A stretch of DNA of 64,000 bases from Burkholderiaceae bacterium (lineage in GTDB: Bacteria; Pseudomonadota; Gammaproteobacteria; Burkholderiales; Burkholderiaceae_E): positions 1 to 64,000 of the forward strand of contig JAMLIN010000002.1 in NCBI GenBank assembly GCA_023954135.1, given 5' to 3'. The notes beneath the pieces are model-generated. The model did no database searches and was not told the DNA's origin. It saw only the letters and a program-made list of their open reading frames with translations. Below are positions 45,301 to 54,746 of this stretch, one piece after another; position 1 is the stretch's first letter; each line of letters opens with the position of its first letter. The position numbers and the translations under genes are program-made.

Positions 45301-46336
45301 GCGGCCGCGACCCACGGCCGGTGGCGCCCTCGTCGCGGATCTCGCCGCCGGCGCCGGTCGCCGCACCGGGAAACGGCGCGATCGCGGTCGGGTGGTTGTG
45401 CGTCTCGACCTTCAGCAGGCTGTGAGTCAGGCCGGGCTCGCCCGCGTACAGGCCATTGACCTGCCGACCGTCGGGCAGTGTCTGCCAGGAATGGAAGCGT
45501 TGCGTTTCGCGCCCGGCGAGGACGGCGGCGTTGTCCGAATAGGCGATGATCGTGCCTTCGGGATTGGCGGCGTGGGTGGCCCGGATCATCCCGAACAGGG
45601 ACTTGTCCATCGGCTCGCCGTCGAGCACCCAGTCGGCGTTGAAGATCTTGTGCCGGCAGTGCTCGGAGTTGGCCTGCGCGAACATCATCAGCTCGACGTC
45701 GCTCGGATCGCGGCGAAGCCGGCCGAAGGCATCGACGAGATAGTCGATCTCGTCGTCCGACAGGGCCAGCCCGAGATCGCGGTTGGCCTCGACGAGGGCA
45801 TTCCGGCCACGGGCCAGCAGCGCGACGCGCTGCATCGGACGCCCCTCGAGGGATGCGAAAAGCCGGGCCGGGTCCGGGCGTTCGAGCAGCGCGGTCTCGG
45901 TCATCCGGTCGTGCAGGACGTCGGCGAGCCGCCGCAGGACGGTTTCGTCGAGCGGCTTGCCGCCGCCGAAGATGGCGCGCCGGGTTGCGAGCCGGTACAC
46001 GATGCCGCGCTCGATCCGGCCCACCGTCTCGAATCCGCAATTGTGCGCGATGTCGGTCGCCTTGCTCGCCCAGGGCGAGATCGTGCCCAGGCGCGGGACC
46101 ACCCATATGGCCTCGCCGGGCGCGTCGGCATCCGCAGCGGCGGCGGCATCGTCCACGAGGGACTGCAGCCGGGCGCGGGTGAGCTCGTCGAGTTCCCGGT
46201 CGGCGAAACCGGGGTAGAACCAGGAGGATTCGAGCGCGTCGATCCGGGGTTCGATCCGGCGCAGCTCCTCGAGCAGCCGGGCAATGCGAAAGCCGGACAG
46301 AGCCGGGGAGCCGGCGAGCGTGAAGTACGCGGACAT
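42317..46336 (-). CDS. purL: Phosphoribosylformylglycinamidine synthase PurL (FGAM synthase)
   Basis: This 1,339-residue single-chain enzyme makes FGAM from FGAR, ATP and glutamine in purine synthesis. The N-terminal domain and linker lead into the FGAM synthetase core ([60 protein letters not shown]). The C-terminal glutaminase has the catalytic Cys in [14 protein letters not shown] and His/Glu in [13 protein letters not shown]. The full-length form is typical of Gamma- and Betaproteobacteria. A palindrome carrying TATAAT lies 28-46 bases upstream of its start. Confidence 0.97.
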   Translation of the reverse strand: MSAYFTLAGSPALSGFRIARLLEELRRIEPRIDALESSWFYPGFADRELDELTRARLQSLVDDAAAAADADAPGEAIWVVPRLGTISPWASKATDIAHNCGFETVGRIERGIVYRLATRRAIFGGGKPLDETVLRRLADVLHDRMTETALLERPDPARLFASLEGRPMQRVALLARGRNALVEANRDLGLALSDDEIDYLVDAFGRLRRDPSDVELMMFAQANSEHCRHKIFNADWVLDGEPMDKSLFGMIRATHAANPEGTIIAYSDNAAVLAGRETQRFHSWQTLPDGRQVNGLYAGEPGLTHSLLKVETHNHPTAIAPFPGAATGAGGEIRDEGATGRGSRPRFGLTGFTVSSLRIPGFEQPWESDPDGSAAAHGRPGHIASALDIMIEGPIGGAAFNNEFGRPNLLGYFRSYEQGVEGITRGYHKPIMIAGGVGAIDARHVGKNPLPPGTLLIQLGGPGMRIGLGGGAASSMGTGTNTAELDFDSVQRGNPEIQRRAQEVLDSCRALGPANPILSIHDVGAGGLSNAFPEIVNDAGRSARFMLSQVPLEETGLSPAEIWCNESQERYVLALAPESLAGFEYFCRRERCPFAVVGTVTDDGQLQLRFDEDEPAEGHPVDMPIDVLLGKPPRMLRTGASRERRLPPVDAAGHEPGPIATAVLRHPTVASKRFLVTIGDRTVGGLSARDPMVGPWQVPVADCAIGLADFHGHAGDALALGERSPIAVIDPAASARMAIAEAITNLCAAPVERIDAIKLSANWMAACGDPAEDADLYHAVRAASELCIALGIAIPVGKDSLSMRTVWRDPASGREQAVLAPTSLVVTAFAPVADVRIANTPQLDPSTDTTLILIDLAAGRQRLGGSVFAQVTGQVGNEAPDVDDPARLAAFVAAIARLRAQGRLLAYHDRSDGGLFATVCEMAFAGRCGVAINLDMLVFDPDSADWGDYKIRPEQVAVQRGEATIRALFNEEAGAVIQVPAVDRDAVMAELRALGLSAFSHVIGKPADGDEISFYRDGRRIFVESRPTLQRIWAETSYRIAALRDDPECAQEEFDAIADADDPGLHLSLGFDPAEDIAAPFIASGARPRVAVLREQGVNSHVEMGAAFTRAGFDAYDVHMTDLFSGRHRLEDYKGLVACGGFSYGDVLGAGAGWARSILFNPAMAEQFAVFFNRPDTFSLGVCNGCQMLAHLKSIIPGAHDWPRFVRNRSEQFEGRLVQVEVLDSPSILLAGMAGSRMPIVVSNGEGRVGFASDGQAGRARAALRFVDGHGAIAQRYPANPNGSPGGLTGFSSEDGRATILMPHPERVYRTVQMSWAPPALGEDSPWMRIFRNARAWVG

Positions 46337-46363
46337 CGGGGATCGACCGAGGCGGGAGGGAAA

Positions 46364-46382
46364 GCCCCGATTATATCGGGGC
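46364..46382 (-). promoter_or_regulatory. Palindrome with central TATAAT upstream of purL
   Basis: The 19-mer GCCCCGATATAATCGGGGC on the minus strand has 8-bp perfect arms around a 3-base centre, with TATAAT in the middle and a short T run (TTTCCC) behind it. It sits between the oxoprolinase stop (46391) and the purL ATG. It could be the purL -10 box with an overlapping operator, or the hairpin of a terminator for the oxoprolinase gene. No good -35 hexamer is visible. Confidence 0.45.
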
Positions 46383-46390
46383 CGATCACC

Positions 46391-49300
46391 TCAGGCGGGG
46401 GTGCCGAAGCCGCCGCCGCCGGGAGTCTCCACGATGATGGTCGCACCGGCCTCGACCTCGACCGAATCGGTCGGCCCGAGCAGGCGCTCCCTGCCCTGGG
46501 CGTCGATGAGGCGGTTGATGCCTGGCGCACCGGCGCCGCCGCCGGCCGCGCCGAAGGCGGGCTCGATGCGCCCGTTCGAAAGCATCGACACGGTCATGGG
46601 CGCGAGCAGGCGGATCGCCCGGCTCGCGCCGTCGCCGCCACGCCAGCGGCCCGCCCCGCCTGAAGCCGCGCGGATCCGGTGCCACAGCAGGCGCACCGGG
46701 AAGCGCATCTCGAGGACCTCGGGGTCGGTGATGCGCGAATTGGTCATGTGGGTCTGCACCGCGGCGCAGCCATCGAATCCACCCACGGGCCGCCCATCCT
46801 CGTCGAACACACCGCCCGCCCCGGAGCCGCCGGCGATGGTCTCGTAGTACTGGAAGTCCTCGGTGCCGAAGGTGAGGTTGTTCATGGTCGGCTGGGCCGA
46901 CGCCATGACCCCGAGCGCGCCATAGAGCGCGGCGACGATGCAGCTCGATGTCTCGACGTTGCCGGCGACCACGGCCGCCGGCGATTCCGGCGCCAGCATG
47001 CAGCCTTGCGGCACGATCACCTCGATCGGCTTCAGGCACCCCTCGTTCATCGGGATGTCGTCCTCGACGAGGGTCCGGAACACGTACAGCACCGCGGCCA
47101 TCGTGACCGCCCGTGGAGCGTTGAAGTTGTTCGGCAGCTGGGCCGAGGTGCCGGTGAAATCCACCTTCGCCGAACGGCTCGCGGCATCGACTCGCAGCGC
47201 CACCCTGATCTCGGCGCCGTTGTCGAGCCGCAGGGTGAAATCCCCGTCGCGAAGCGCCGAGATCGCCCGGCGCACCGACTCCTCGGCGTTGTCCTGGACA
47301 TGTCGCATGTAGGCGCGCACCACGTCGAGGCCGAACTGGTCGACCATGCGCAAGAGCTCCTCGCGGCCCTTCTCGTTGGCCGCCACCTGGGCGCGCAGGT
47401 CGGCCAGGTTCTGCTCGGGATTGCGGGCCGGGTACCGGGCCCCGGCGAGCACCGCCCGCATCTCGGCCTCGCGGAAGCGGCCGCCGGTGACGAGCCGGAA
47501 GTTGGTGATGAGCACCCCTTCGTCTTCGATCGTCCGGCTGTCGGGCGGCATCGATCCGGGGGTCAGCCCGCCGATGTCGGCATGGTGGCCGCGCGAGCCC
47601 GTCCAGAAGAGGATCTCCCGGCCGGCGGCGTCGAAGACCGGCGAGATCACGGTGACATCCGGCAGGTGGGTGCCGCCGGCATACGGATCGTTGAGCACGA
47701 AGACGTCGCCCGGGCGAATCGAATCGGGCGGGTTCGAGGCGATCACCGCACGCACGCTGGCGCCCATCGAGCCGAGGTGGACGGGCATGTGCGGAGCGTT
47801 GGCGACCAGGGCGCCGTCGACGTCGAACACCGCGCAGGAAAAGTCCAGTCGCTCCTTGATGTTGACCGAATGCGCCGTGTTCTGCAGCCGGTAGCCCATC
47901 TGCTCCGCGGCGGACATGAACAGGTTGTTGAAGATCTCGAGCATGATCGGATCGGCCCGGGTACCGATCGCCATCCGCTCGGGGCGGGCGATGTGGCGAT
48001 CGGCGACGAGGTCGCCGCCGGCGGTCATGCGCGCCCGCCAGCCGGGGTCGATCACGGTGGTCGCGGTGGCTTCGGCGATGATCGCCGGGCCGTCGATCCG
48101 GTCGCCGGCATCGATGTCCTCGCGCCGGTAGAGCGGTGCCTCGTGCCAGTCGCCGGCGGCGAACAGCGGCACCGTCGCCTGGGGCGAGAGCGGGCCGGTA
48201 CGCGGCGCTCCCGCATCGAGCATGGCCCCTTCGCCCGACGGCCCCAGCGCCTCGGCGACCACCGAATCGATGACCAGCGGCCGGTCGTCCATCAGGAAGG
48301 AGAAGCGCTGCCGGTAGATCGTCTCGAAGTCGGCCCGCATCGAGGCGATGTCGCCGAAGGGCACCTCGATCGCGGTATCGGTGCCGAGATAGCGCAGCAG
48401 CGCCCGCCGCATCAGGCGAATCGCCGCCGGGGATTCGCCCTGGCCCACCAGCTCGGCGCGAGCCGCATCGGCCAGCTTTCCGAGAATGTCGGCCGCCGAG
48501 GTCAGCCCCGCTTCGTCCAGTCCCGCTTCGACCGAATGCTCGCGAATCGCGGACTGCTCGGCCAGGCCCATGCCGTAGGCCGAGAGCACGCCAGCGAGCG
48601 GGTGCGCGAGCACGGTCGACATCCCGAGGGCGTCGGCGACGCCGCAGGCGTGCTGGCCGCCGGCGCCACCGAAGGTGACCAGGGTGTAGCGGGTCACGTC
48701 GTAGCCGCGCTGCACCGAGATCTTCTTGATCGCGTTGGCCATGTTGCCGATCGCGATGTCGATGAAACCCTGGGCGACCGCCTCGGGCGACAGCCGGCTG
48801 CCTGTCGCCGCGGCGATCTCGTCGGCCATCCGGGCAAAGCCCGCGGCGACCACCTCGCGATCGAGCGGCTGGTCGCCATCCGGACCGAAGACCGCCGGGA
48901 AGAACGCCGGCTGGATCCGCCCGAGCATGACGTTGGCATCGGTCACCGTCAGGGGGCCGCCGCGCCGGTAGCAGGCCGGGCCGGGGTTGGCGCCGGCCGA
49001 ATCCGGCCCCACCCGCAGGCGCGCGCCGTCGAAATGCAGGATCGAGCCGCCCCCGGCCGCCACGGTATGGATGCTGAGCATCGGCGCGCGGACCCGCACG
49101 CCTGCCACGAGGGAATCGAAGGCGCGCTCGAGCTCGCCGGCGAAATGCGAGACATCCGTCGATGTCCCGCCCATGTCGAAACCGATGACCCGCTCGAAGC
49201 CGGCCAGGCGGCTGACCCTGGCCATGCCGACGATGCCGCCGGCCGGGCCCGACAGGATCGAATCCTTGCCCTGGAAGGCATGGGCATCGGTGAGCCCGCC

Positions 49301-50023
49301 GCTCGACTGCATGAACTGCAGGCGCACCCCCGGCATCGCCGCCGCGACCCGGTCGACGTAGCGGCGCAGGACCGGCGACAGGTAGGCATCGACGACGGTG
49401 GTGTCGCCGCGCGAGACGAACTTGACCAGCGGCGAGACCTGGTGTGACAGCGATATCTGGGTGAAGCCCGCCTCCCGGGCGAGCTCGCCGATACGCCGTT
49501 CATGGCCCGGATACCGGTAGCCGTGCATGAGGACGACCGCGATCGCCCGCAGGCCGCGCGAGCGCGCCGCGGCCAGGATGCGCCGTACCTCGTCCTCGTC
49601 GAGCGGTTCGATGATCCTGCCGTCCTGGGCGAGCCGCTCGGGCACCTCCGCGACCTCGGTCTGGAGGGCCTCCGGCAACACGATGCGCCGGTCGAACAGG
49701 CGCGGCCGGTTCTGGTAGGCGATTCGCAGGGCGTCGGCGAAACCGGCGGTGACCAGCAGCAGCAGCGGTTCGCCCTTGCGCTCGAGCAGGGCATTGGTGG
49801 CGACCGTGGTCCCCATCTTGACGGCTTCGACCCGGGTCGCGTCGATCGCGCCCCCCTGCCCGGTGGCCGCGAGGATCCGGCCGATGCCTTCGACCGCCGC
49901 ATCCTCGTAGCGGCCCGGATCCTCGGAGAGCAGCTTCATCGTGACGAGCCCGCCATCGGGACGGCGTGCCACGATATCGGTGAAGGTGCCCCCGCGGTCG
50001 ATCCAGAACTGCCATCTGCTCAT
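46391..50023 (-). CDS. Fused hydantoinase A/B (5-oxoprolinase-type) protein
   Basis: This 1,210-residue protein joins HyuA and HyuB halves as in 5-oxoprolinase. The HyuA part opens FWIDRGGTFTDIVARRPDGG and has MGTTVATNALLERKGEPLLL, VLMHGYRYPGHERRIGELAR and IGFDMGGTSTDVSHFAGELE. The HyuB part (from about 700) has LEIFNNLFMSAAEQMGYRLQ, HMPVHLGSMGASVRAVIASN and the C-terminal VETPGGGGFGTPA. These enzymes open cyclic amides such as 5-oxoproline or N-methylhydantoin with ATP. I chose ATG 50023 (MSRWQFWIDRGG). It is divergent from a TRAP transporter with 168 bases between starts, hinting that the transporter imports its substrate or a related acid. Confidence 0.9.
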   Translation of the reverse strand: MSRWQFWIDRGGTFTDIVARRPDGGLVTMKLLSEDPGRYEDAAVEGIGRILAATGQGGAIDATRVEAVKMGTTVATNALLERKGEPLLLLVTAGFADALRIAYQNRPRLFDRRIVLPEALQTEVAEVPERLAQDGRIIEPLDEDEVRRILAAARSRGLRAIAVVLMHGYRYPGHERRIGELAREAGFTQISLSHQVSPLVKFVSRGDTTVVDAYLSPVLRRYVDRVAAAMPGVRLQFMQSSGGLTDAHAFQGKDSILSGPAGGIVGMARVSRLAGFERVIGFDMGGTSTDVSHFAGELERAFDSLVAGVRVRAPMLSIHTVAAGGGSILHFDGARLRVGPDSAGANPGPACYRRGGPLTVTDANVMLGRIQPAFFPAVFGPDGDQPLDREVVAAGFARMADEIAAATGSRLSPEAVAQGFIDIAIGNMANAIKKISVQRGYDVTRYTLVTFGGAGGQHACGVADALGMSTVLAHPLAGVLSAYGMGLAEQSAIREHSVEAGLDEAGLTSAADILGKLADAARAELVGQGESPAAIRLMRRALLRYLGTDTAIEVPFGDIASMRADFETIYRQRFSFLMDDRPLVIDSVVAEALGPSGEGAMLDAGAPRTGPLSPQATVPLFAAGDWHEAPLYRREDIDAGDRIDGPAIIAEATATTVIDPGWRARMTAGGDLVADRHIARPERMAIGTRADPIMLEIFNNLFMSAAEQMGYRLQNTAHSVNIKERLDFSCAVFDVDGALVANAPHMPVHLGSMGASVRAVIASNPPDSIRPGDVFVLNDPYAGGTHLPDVTVISPVFDAAGREILFWTGSRGHHADIGGLTPGSMPPDSRTIEDEGVLITNFRLVTGGRFREAEMRAVLAGARYPARNPEQNLADLRAQVAANEKGREELLRMVDQFGLDVVRAYMRHVQDNAEESVRRAISALRDGDFTLRLDNGAEIRVALRVDAASRSAKVDFTGTSAQLPNNFNAPRAVTMAAVLYVFRTLVEDDIPMNEGCLKPIEVIVPQGCMLAPESPAAVVAGNVETSSCIVAALYGALGVMASAQPTMNNLTFGTEDFQYYETIAGGSGAGGVFDEDGRPVGGFDGCAAVQTHMTNSRITDPEVLEMRFPVRLLWHRIRAASGGAGRWRGGDGASRAIRLLAPMTVSMLSNGRIEPAFGAAGGGAGAPGINRLIDAQGRERLLGPTDSVEVEAGATIIVETPGGGGFGTPA

Positions 50024-50191
50024 CGGTATTCCCCGGAAATCGGTCGCGTAGAAACCCTCCTTGCCGACCTTCCCGGACGAATCTAGCATGCGGGCATTGC
50101 CCGGGGTGCGGGGCGATAATCGAAACCGCGGCGACCGCAGCCCTGCGTCGGGTCGCCCATGCATACGAATCGAACGAGGAGGAAATCCGCG

Positions 50192-51172
50192 ATGAACCGC
50201 TCACCCAAGCTGTCGGTCCTTGCCGCCGCTGCCGTCGGCCTGCTCGCATCGGGCGCCGCTGGCGCCGCCAAATGGGACATGCCGCTCGCCTATCCGGCCA
50301 GCAACTTCCACTCCGAGAATGCGGCGGCCTTCGCGGCCTGCGTCGGCAAGTCCACCGGTGGCAAGCTCGAGATCGCCACCCACCCGGGGGGGTCGCTGTT
50401 CAAGGGCAACGAGATCAAGCGGGCTGTCCAGACCGGCCAGGCCCAGATCGGCGAGCGCCTGCTGTCGGCGCACCAGAACGAGAACGCCCTGTTCGGCATC
50501 GATTCCCAGCCCTTCCTGGCGACCTCCTTCAAGGACGCCGAGCGGCTCTGGGAGATCGCCCGGCCCGCGATGCAGAAGCTCCTCGACAGCCAGAACCTGG
50601 TCTATCTCTATTCGGTTCCCTGGCCGCCCCAGGGCCTGTACGTGAAGAAGGCGGTCGATTCCGCCGCCGATCTCAAGGGCATCAAGTTCCGGGCCTACAA
50701 CGCCACCACGGCGAAGATGGCCGAGCTTACGGGGATGATCCCGACCCAGGTGGAGGCCGCCGAGCTCACCCAGGCCTTCTCGACCGGCGTGGTCGAGTCC
50801 ATGATCACGTCGGGCGCGACCGGCAACGACAGCAAGATCTGGGAGCATGTCTCGCACTTCTACACGGTCGACGCCTGGCTGCCGCGCAATACCGTGATGG
50901 CCAACAAGGCGGCCTGGAACGGGCTCGATGAAGCGACCCGCAAGGCGGTCACCGATTGCGCCGCGCAGGCCGCGAAGAACGGCTACGAGAAGGCCGTGGC
51001 CTATACCGACATGACGCTCGAGGGCCTGCGCAAGGGGGGCATGACGGTCGCCCCGCCGAGCGACAAGCTCAAGGCCGACCTGCAGGAGGTCGGCAAGGTG
51101 ATCATCGACGAGTGGCTCAAGGGCGCCGGTCCGGAAGCCAAGGAGGTCGTCGACAAGTTCCGCGGCAACTGA
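50192..51172 (+). CDS. TRAP transporter solute-binding protein (DctP family)
   Basis: This 326-residue periplasmic binding protein captures a carboxylate for a TRAP transporter. The signal peptide is KLSVLAAAAVGLLASGAAGA. DctP-family features are MPLAYPASNFHSENAAAFAA, GGKLEIATHPGGSLFKGNEI, AVQTGQAQIGERLLS and GIKFRAYNATTAKMAELTG, the latter with the Arg that binds the substrate carboxylate. I chose ATG 50192 because GAGGAGG lies just upstream at about 50176; a second in-frame ATG at 50159 is less likely. It is first in a three-gene operon, divergent from the oxoprolinase. Confidence 0.92.
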   Translation: MNRSPKLSVLAAAAVGLLASGAAGAAKWDMPLAYPASNFHSENAAAFAACVGKSTGGKLEIATHPGGSLFKGNEIKRAVQTGQAQIGERLLSAHQNENALFGIDSQPFLATSFKDAERLWEIARPAMQKLLDSQNLVYLYSVPWPPQGLYVKKAVDSAADLKGIKFRAYNATTAKMAELTGMIPTQVEAAELTQAFSTGVVESMITSGATGNDSKIWEHVSHFYTVDAWLPRNTVMANKAAWNGLDEATRKAVTDCAAQAAKNGYEKAVAYTDMTLEGLRKGGMTVAPPSDKLKADLQEVGKVIIDEWLKGAGPEAKEVVDKFRGN

Positions 51173-51229
51173 GGCCCGACTTCCGGAGCTCGCGGCGGAG
51201 CCCCGCTCCACCGCGCTTCGGGCCTTGCC

Positions 51230-51769
51230 ATGCAGAACTCCACCGACAGCGTAGCGCCGCCGGCGGGCCGATTGCGCCGCGCGCTGGATGCCCTCTATCT
51301 CGGCGCCGGCGTCGCGGCGGCCGCCTCGATGGTGGCGATCCTCCTGATCATCCTTGCGCAGATGATCTGCCGGGCCCTGGGCATCGCCTTTCCGGGCTCG
51401 AGCGACTACGCGGGCTACTTCATGGCGCAGGCGAGCTTCCTCGCCCTCGCCCACGCCCTGAACCGCGGCGCCCACATCCGGGTCGGCCTGCTGCTCAATG
51501 TCCTGGGCCGGCACCGGCGCTGGGCCGAGATCTGGTGTCTTGCGGTCGCCGCCGTCATCGTCATCTGGTTCTCGTGGCATGCGGCATCGGCGGTACGGAT
51601 CTCCCGCATGCTGGGTGATGTCAGCCAGGGGCAGGATGCGACACCGCTGTGGATTCCGCAGATGGGCATGGCGATCGGCTCGGCCATCTTCGCGATCGCG
51701 CTCGTCGATCACCTGCTGCGGGCGATCCGCTACGGCGACCCGGGCATCGAGGACAACTCCACCGAATAG
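51230..51769 (+). CDS. TRAP transporter small permease (DctQ family)
   Basis: This 179-residue protein has four membrane helices (LGAGVAAAASMVAILLIILA; SFLALAHALNRGAHIRVG region; WCLAVAAVIVIWFSWHAA; MGMAIGSAIFAIALVDHLLR). The RGAHIRVGLLL segment after helix 2 is typical of DctQ. It bridges the binding protein and the large permease. It starts 57 bases after the binding-protein stop and ends 35 bases before the large permease. Confidence 0.9.
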   Translation: MQNSTDSVAPPAGRLRRALDALYLGAGVAAAASMVAILLIILAQMICRALGIAFPGSSDYAGYFMAQASFLALAHALNRGAHIRVGLLLNVLGRHRRWAEIWCLAVAAVIVIWFSWHAASAVRISRMLGDVSQGQDATPLWIPQMGMAIGSAIFAIALVDHLLRAIRYGDPGIEDNSTE

Positions 51770-51804
51770 GTGGCATTCGAGGCAACCGGACCGGAGACGG
51801 ACGC

Positions 51805-53115
51805 ATGGAGTACATCGGGGCGATCGGCCTCTTCCTGTTTGTCCTGTTTCTTCTCCTGGGCACCGGCGTCTGGGTCGGCCTCGCCCTGATGGGCGTGGCC
51901 TGGGTCGGCATGGAGGTCTTCACCAGCCGTCCGGCCGGCGACGCGATGATCACCACAGTCTGGACGGCTTCCTCGAGCTGGACGCTGACCGCATTGCCGC
52001 TGTTCATCTGGATGGGCGAGATCCTCTATCGCACACGCCTGTCCGCCGAGCTTTTCAAGGGACTGGCGCCCTGGATGGCTCCCCTGCCCGGCGGCCTGCT
52101 TCATACGAACGTCGCCGGATGCACCGTGTTCGCGGCAGTCTCCGGATCCTCGGTCGCGACGCTGACCACGGTGGGCAAGATGTCGCTGCCGGAGCTGGCG
52201 GCCAGGGGCTATCCGGAACGGATGACGATCGGCTCGCTCGCGGGAGCCGCCACTCTGGGCCTGCTGATACCGCCGTCGCTGATCCTGATCGTCTACGGTG
52301 TGTCGATCAACGAATCGATCACCAAGCTCTTTCTTGCCGGCATTCTTCCGGGTCTCGTGCTCGCCGTCATGTTCATGGCCTATGTGGCCATCTGGTCGAG
52401 GGTACGCCGCGACCTGATGCCCCCGCCCGAGCCTCCGACCTCGCTCGCCAGCAAACTGGCGAGCGCCCGCTACCTGATTCCGGTGATCCTGCTGATCATC
52501 CTGGTGATCGGTTCGATGTACGTCGGCATCGCCACCGCCACCGAGGCGGCTGCCTTCGGGGTGGTCGGCTCGCTGGTGCTGGCGACAGCCCAGCGTACGC
52601 TCACCTGGCGAAATTTCGCCGACAGCCTGATGGGCGCCACCCGGACATCGGCGATGATCGCGCTGATCCTTGCCGGCGCTGCGTTCCTCTCGCTGTCGAT
52701 GGGATTCACCGGCCTGCCCCGGGCACTGGCCGCCTGGATCGGGGAGCTTGGGCTGTCGCGAGTCGAGCTGCTGCTGGCGCTGCTGGTCTTCTACATCATC
52801 CTCGGCTGCTTCCTCGACGGCATCTCGGCGGTCGTCCTGACCATGGCGGTCATCGAGCCGATGATCCGCGCTGCCGGAATCGACCCGATCTGGTTCGGCG
52901 TTTTCATCGTCGTGGTCGTGGAGATGGCCCAGATCACGCCACCGGTGGGGTTCAATCTTTTCGTGCTCCAGGGCATGACCGGACGCAGCATCGGGTACAT
53001 CGCCTATGCCGCGCTGCCGATGTTCATGATCATGGTGCTGATGGTGTTCATCCTGATCGCCTGGCCGGAACTGGCGACCTGGCTGCCGCAGCGGATGTCG
53101 GTACGAGCCGGCTGA
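51805..53115 (+). CDS. TRAP transporter large permease (DctM family)
   Basis: This 436-residue channel subunit is the normal DctM length. Features are FIWMGEILYRTRLSAELFKG, the first re-entrant segment FAAVSGSSVATLTTVGKMSL, IPPSLILIVYGVSINESITK and the second GFNLFVLQGMTGRSIGYIAY, with ATEAAAFGVVGSLVL between. I chose ATG 51805 (MEYIGAIGLFLFVLF); earlier open sequence lies inside dctQ. It uses a Na+ gradient in family members studied. It completes the operon with the two genes upstream. Confidence 0.92.
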   Translation: MEYIGAIGLFLFVLFLLLGTGVWVGLALMGVAWVGMEVFTSRPAGDAMITTVWTASSSWTLTALPLFIWMGEILYRTRLSAELFKGLAPWMAPLPGGLLHTNVAGCTVFAAVSGSSVATLTTVGKMSLPELAARGYPERMTIGSLAGAATLGLLIPPSLILIVYGVSINESITKLFLAGILPGLVLAVMFMAYVAIWSRVRRDLMPPPEPPTSLASKLASARYLIPVILLIILVIGSMYVGIATATEAAAFGVVGSLVLATAQRTLTWRNFADSLMGATRTSAMIALILAGAAFLSLSMGFTGLPRALAAWIGELGLSRVELLLALLVFYIILGCFLDGISAVVLTMAVIEPMIRAAGIDPIWFGVFIVVVVEMAQITPPVGFNLFVLQGMTGRSIGYIAYAALPMFMIMVLMVFILIAWPELATWLPQRMSVRAG

Positions 53116-53180
53116 ACGGCGGTTCGTCGAAATCGGCGGGCGAAGTCGATCGACCGGCGATCGGGCGCTATCCTTGGGCG

Positions 53181-54746
53181 ATGCAAGCACCGAAGAACCC
53201 GATCGCCGACATCGCTCGTGCCTCGCTCGACCGACCCTCCGGGTTCTGCACGGTCGAGAACATCCGTTCCGTCGAGCGCGATGCCCTTGCCCGCCTGCCT
53301 GCGGGCACCCTGATGGGCCGTGCCGCTGAAGCCGTTGCCGAGGAGGCCGACCGGATGCTCCGGCGCCTGTCCGCCAACACCGATGTCGTCGCCCTGGTCG
53401 GTCCCGGCGCCAATGGCGCCGATGCCCTGCTCGCGGCACTGCTGCTCGGCAGGCGGGGCTACCGGGTACGGGCCCACGCCCTGGTCGACGCCATCCGGGC
53501 AGATCCCGATTCCCGCGATGCCCACCGGCGCTGGCGCGATGCCCACGGCGCCCCCGCGCCGATCGCCGGGTTCGGGTACGAGAATGCCGGCACCCCCGCC
53601 CTCGTGATCGACGGTCTGTTCGGCATCGGGCTCGCCCGGCCGCTGGAAGGGACGGCCGCCGAGGCGCTGCAACGGCTCGACAGGCTGGGCTGGCCGCTGC
53701 TCGCGGTCGATGTGCCCAGCGGAATCGACCCCGATACCGGCGCCATCGTGGGTGGTCCTTCGGGAACCGCGGCCCGGGCCGCTGCCACCGTCACCATGAT
53801 CGCCGACAAGCCCGGCCTGCATACCGGCGAGGGCATCGCCCGATCCGGCCGGGTGCGGGTCGCCGGCCTCGGCATCGAACCTCCCGCACCGGACGGCATC
53901 GCGATCGATCGCGACTGGGTCCGGCCAAGGGTGGCGCCACGCGGCCCGAACACCCACAAGGGCAGCTTCGGCACCGCCATGATCGTCGGCGGCTCGCCGG
54001 GCATGGAGGGCGCGGCCCTGCTGGCGGCCCGCGGCGCCCAGGCGGCCGGGGCGGGCAAGGTGATCGCCGCCTCGCCTGCGGGCCGCCCGTTCGACCCCGC
54101 CCAGCCCCAATTGATGAGCCGCTGCCTCGGGCTCTCGCCCTCCGGTGTCGACGGCGCCTTCGCCGGAATGACCGTGGTGGCGATCGGTTGCGGCCTCGGC
54201 CGATCGACGGCCGCCGCCGGCTGGCTCGCGGCGGCACTCGATACCGAGCTCCCGCTCGTGCTCGACGCCGATGCGCTCAACCTGTGCGCCGCCGACCGGA
54301 CACTGGCCGCCGCCCTCGCCGCCCGCGGCGCCGAAGCCGACACGGTCCTGACCCCTCATCCACTGGAAGCCGCCCGCCTGCTGGGTGTATCGGCCAGCGA
54401 GGTGCAGGCCTCACGGATCGACACCGCCCGCCGGCTGGCGCGGGAGCTGCGCAGCGTCGTCCTGCTGAAGGGAGCCGGCACGGTGCTTGCCGGGCCCGAT
54501 GGCCGCTGGGGCATCGTCCGGGCGGGCAGCCCCGCACTGGCAAGCGCAGGTACCGGCGATGTCCTCGCCGGTGTCGTCGCCGGGATGCTCTGTCAGAATC
54601 CCGATGCCTTCGAGGCCGCCGGAACGGCCGCCTGGGCCCACGCCTCCGCTGGCGAGCGCTGGGCAGCCACACACCCGATGCAGCGCGGCCTGTCGGCAGC
54701 CGCGCTGTTGGAATTCGTCATGGAGTCGATCAATGAAATCGCCTGA
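53181..54746 (+). CDS. nnr: Bifunctional NAD(P)H-hydrate repair enzyme (epimerase/dehydratase)
   Basis: This 521-residue protein repairs damaged NADH and NADPH. The N-terminal NnrE epimerase domain (about 1-215) has GPGANGADALLAALLLGRRG, where the usual GPGNNGGDG signature is partly changed, plus LVIDGLFGIGLARPLEG and AVDVPSGIDPDTG. The C-terminal NnrD dehydratase (about 230-521) has NTHKGSFGTAMIVGGS, LVLDADALNLCA, LTPHPLEAARLLGV, LLKGAGTVLAGPDGRW and ASAGTGDVLAGVVAGML. ATG 53181 is preferred; the frame upstream lies in the permease gene. The next gene, pgi, begins inside its last 14 bases. The changed NnrE motif may lower epimerase activity. Confidence 0.93.
   Translation: MQAPKNPIADIARASLDRPSGFCTVENIRSVERDALARLPAGTLMGRAAEAVAEEADRMLRRLSANTDVVALVGPGANGADALLAALLLGRRGYRVRAHALVDAIRADPDSRDAHRRWRDAHGAPAPIAGFGYENAGTPALVIDGLFGIGLARPLEGTAAEALQRLDRLGWPLLAVDVPSGIDPDTGAIVGGPSGTAARAAATVTMIADKPGLHTGEGIARSGRVRVAGLGIEPPAPDGIAIDRDWVRPRVAPRGPNTHKGSFGTAMIVGGSPGMEGAALLAARGAQAAGAGKVIAASPAGRPFDPAQPQLMSRCLGLSPSGVDGAFAGMTVVAIGCGLGRSTAAAGWLAAALDTELPLVLDADALNLCAADRTLAAALAARGAEADTVLTPHPLEAARLLGVSASEVQASRIDTARRLARELRSVVLLKGAGTVLAGPDGRWGIVRAGSPALASAGTGDVLAGVVAGMLCQNPDAFEAAGTAAWAHASAGERWAATHPMQRGLSAAALLEFVMESINEIA

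Noticed and set aside
50159..50192. Earlier start for the DctP-type binding protein
   Set aside because: The upstream ATG has no ribosome-binding site and would add a basic leader before a normal signal peptide; GAGGAGG precedes ATG 50192.
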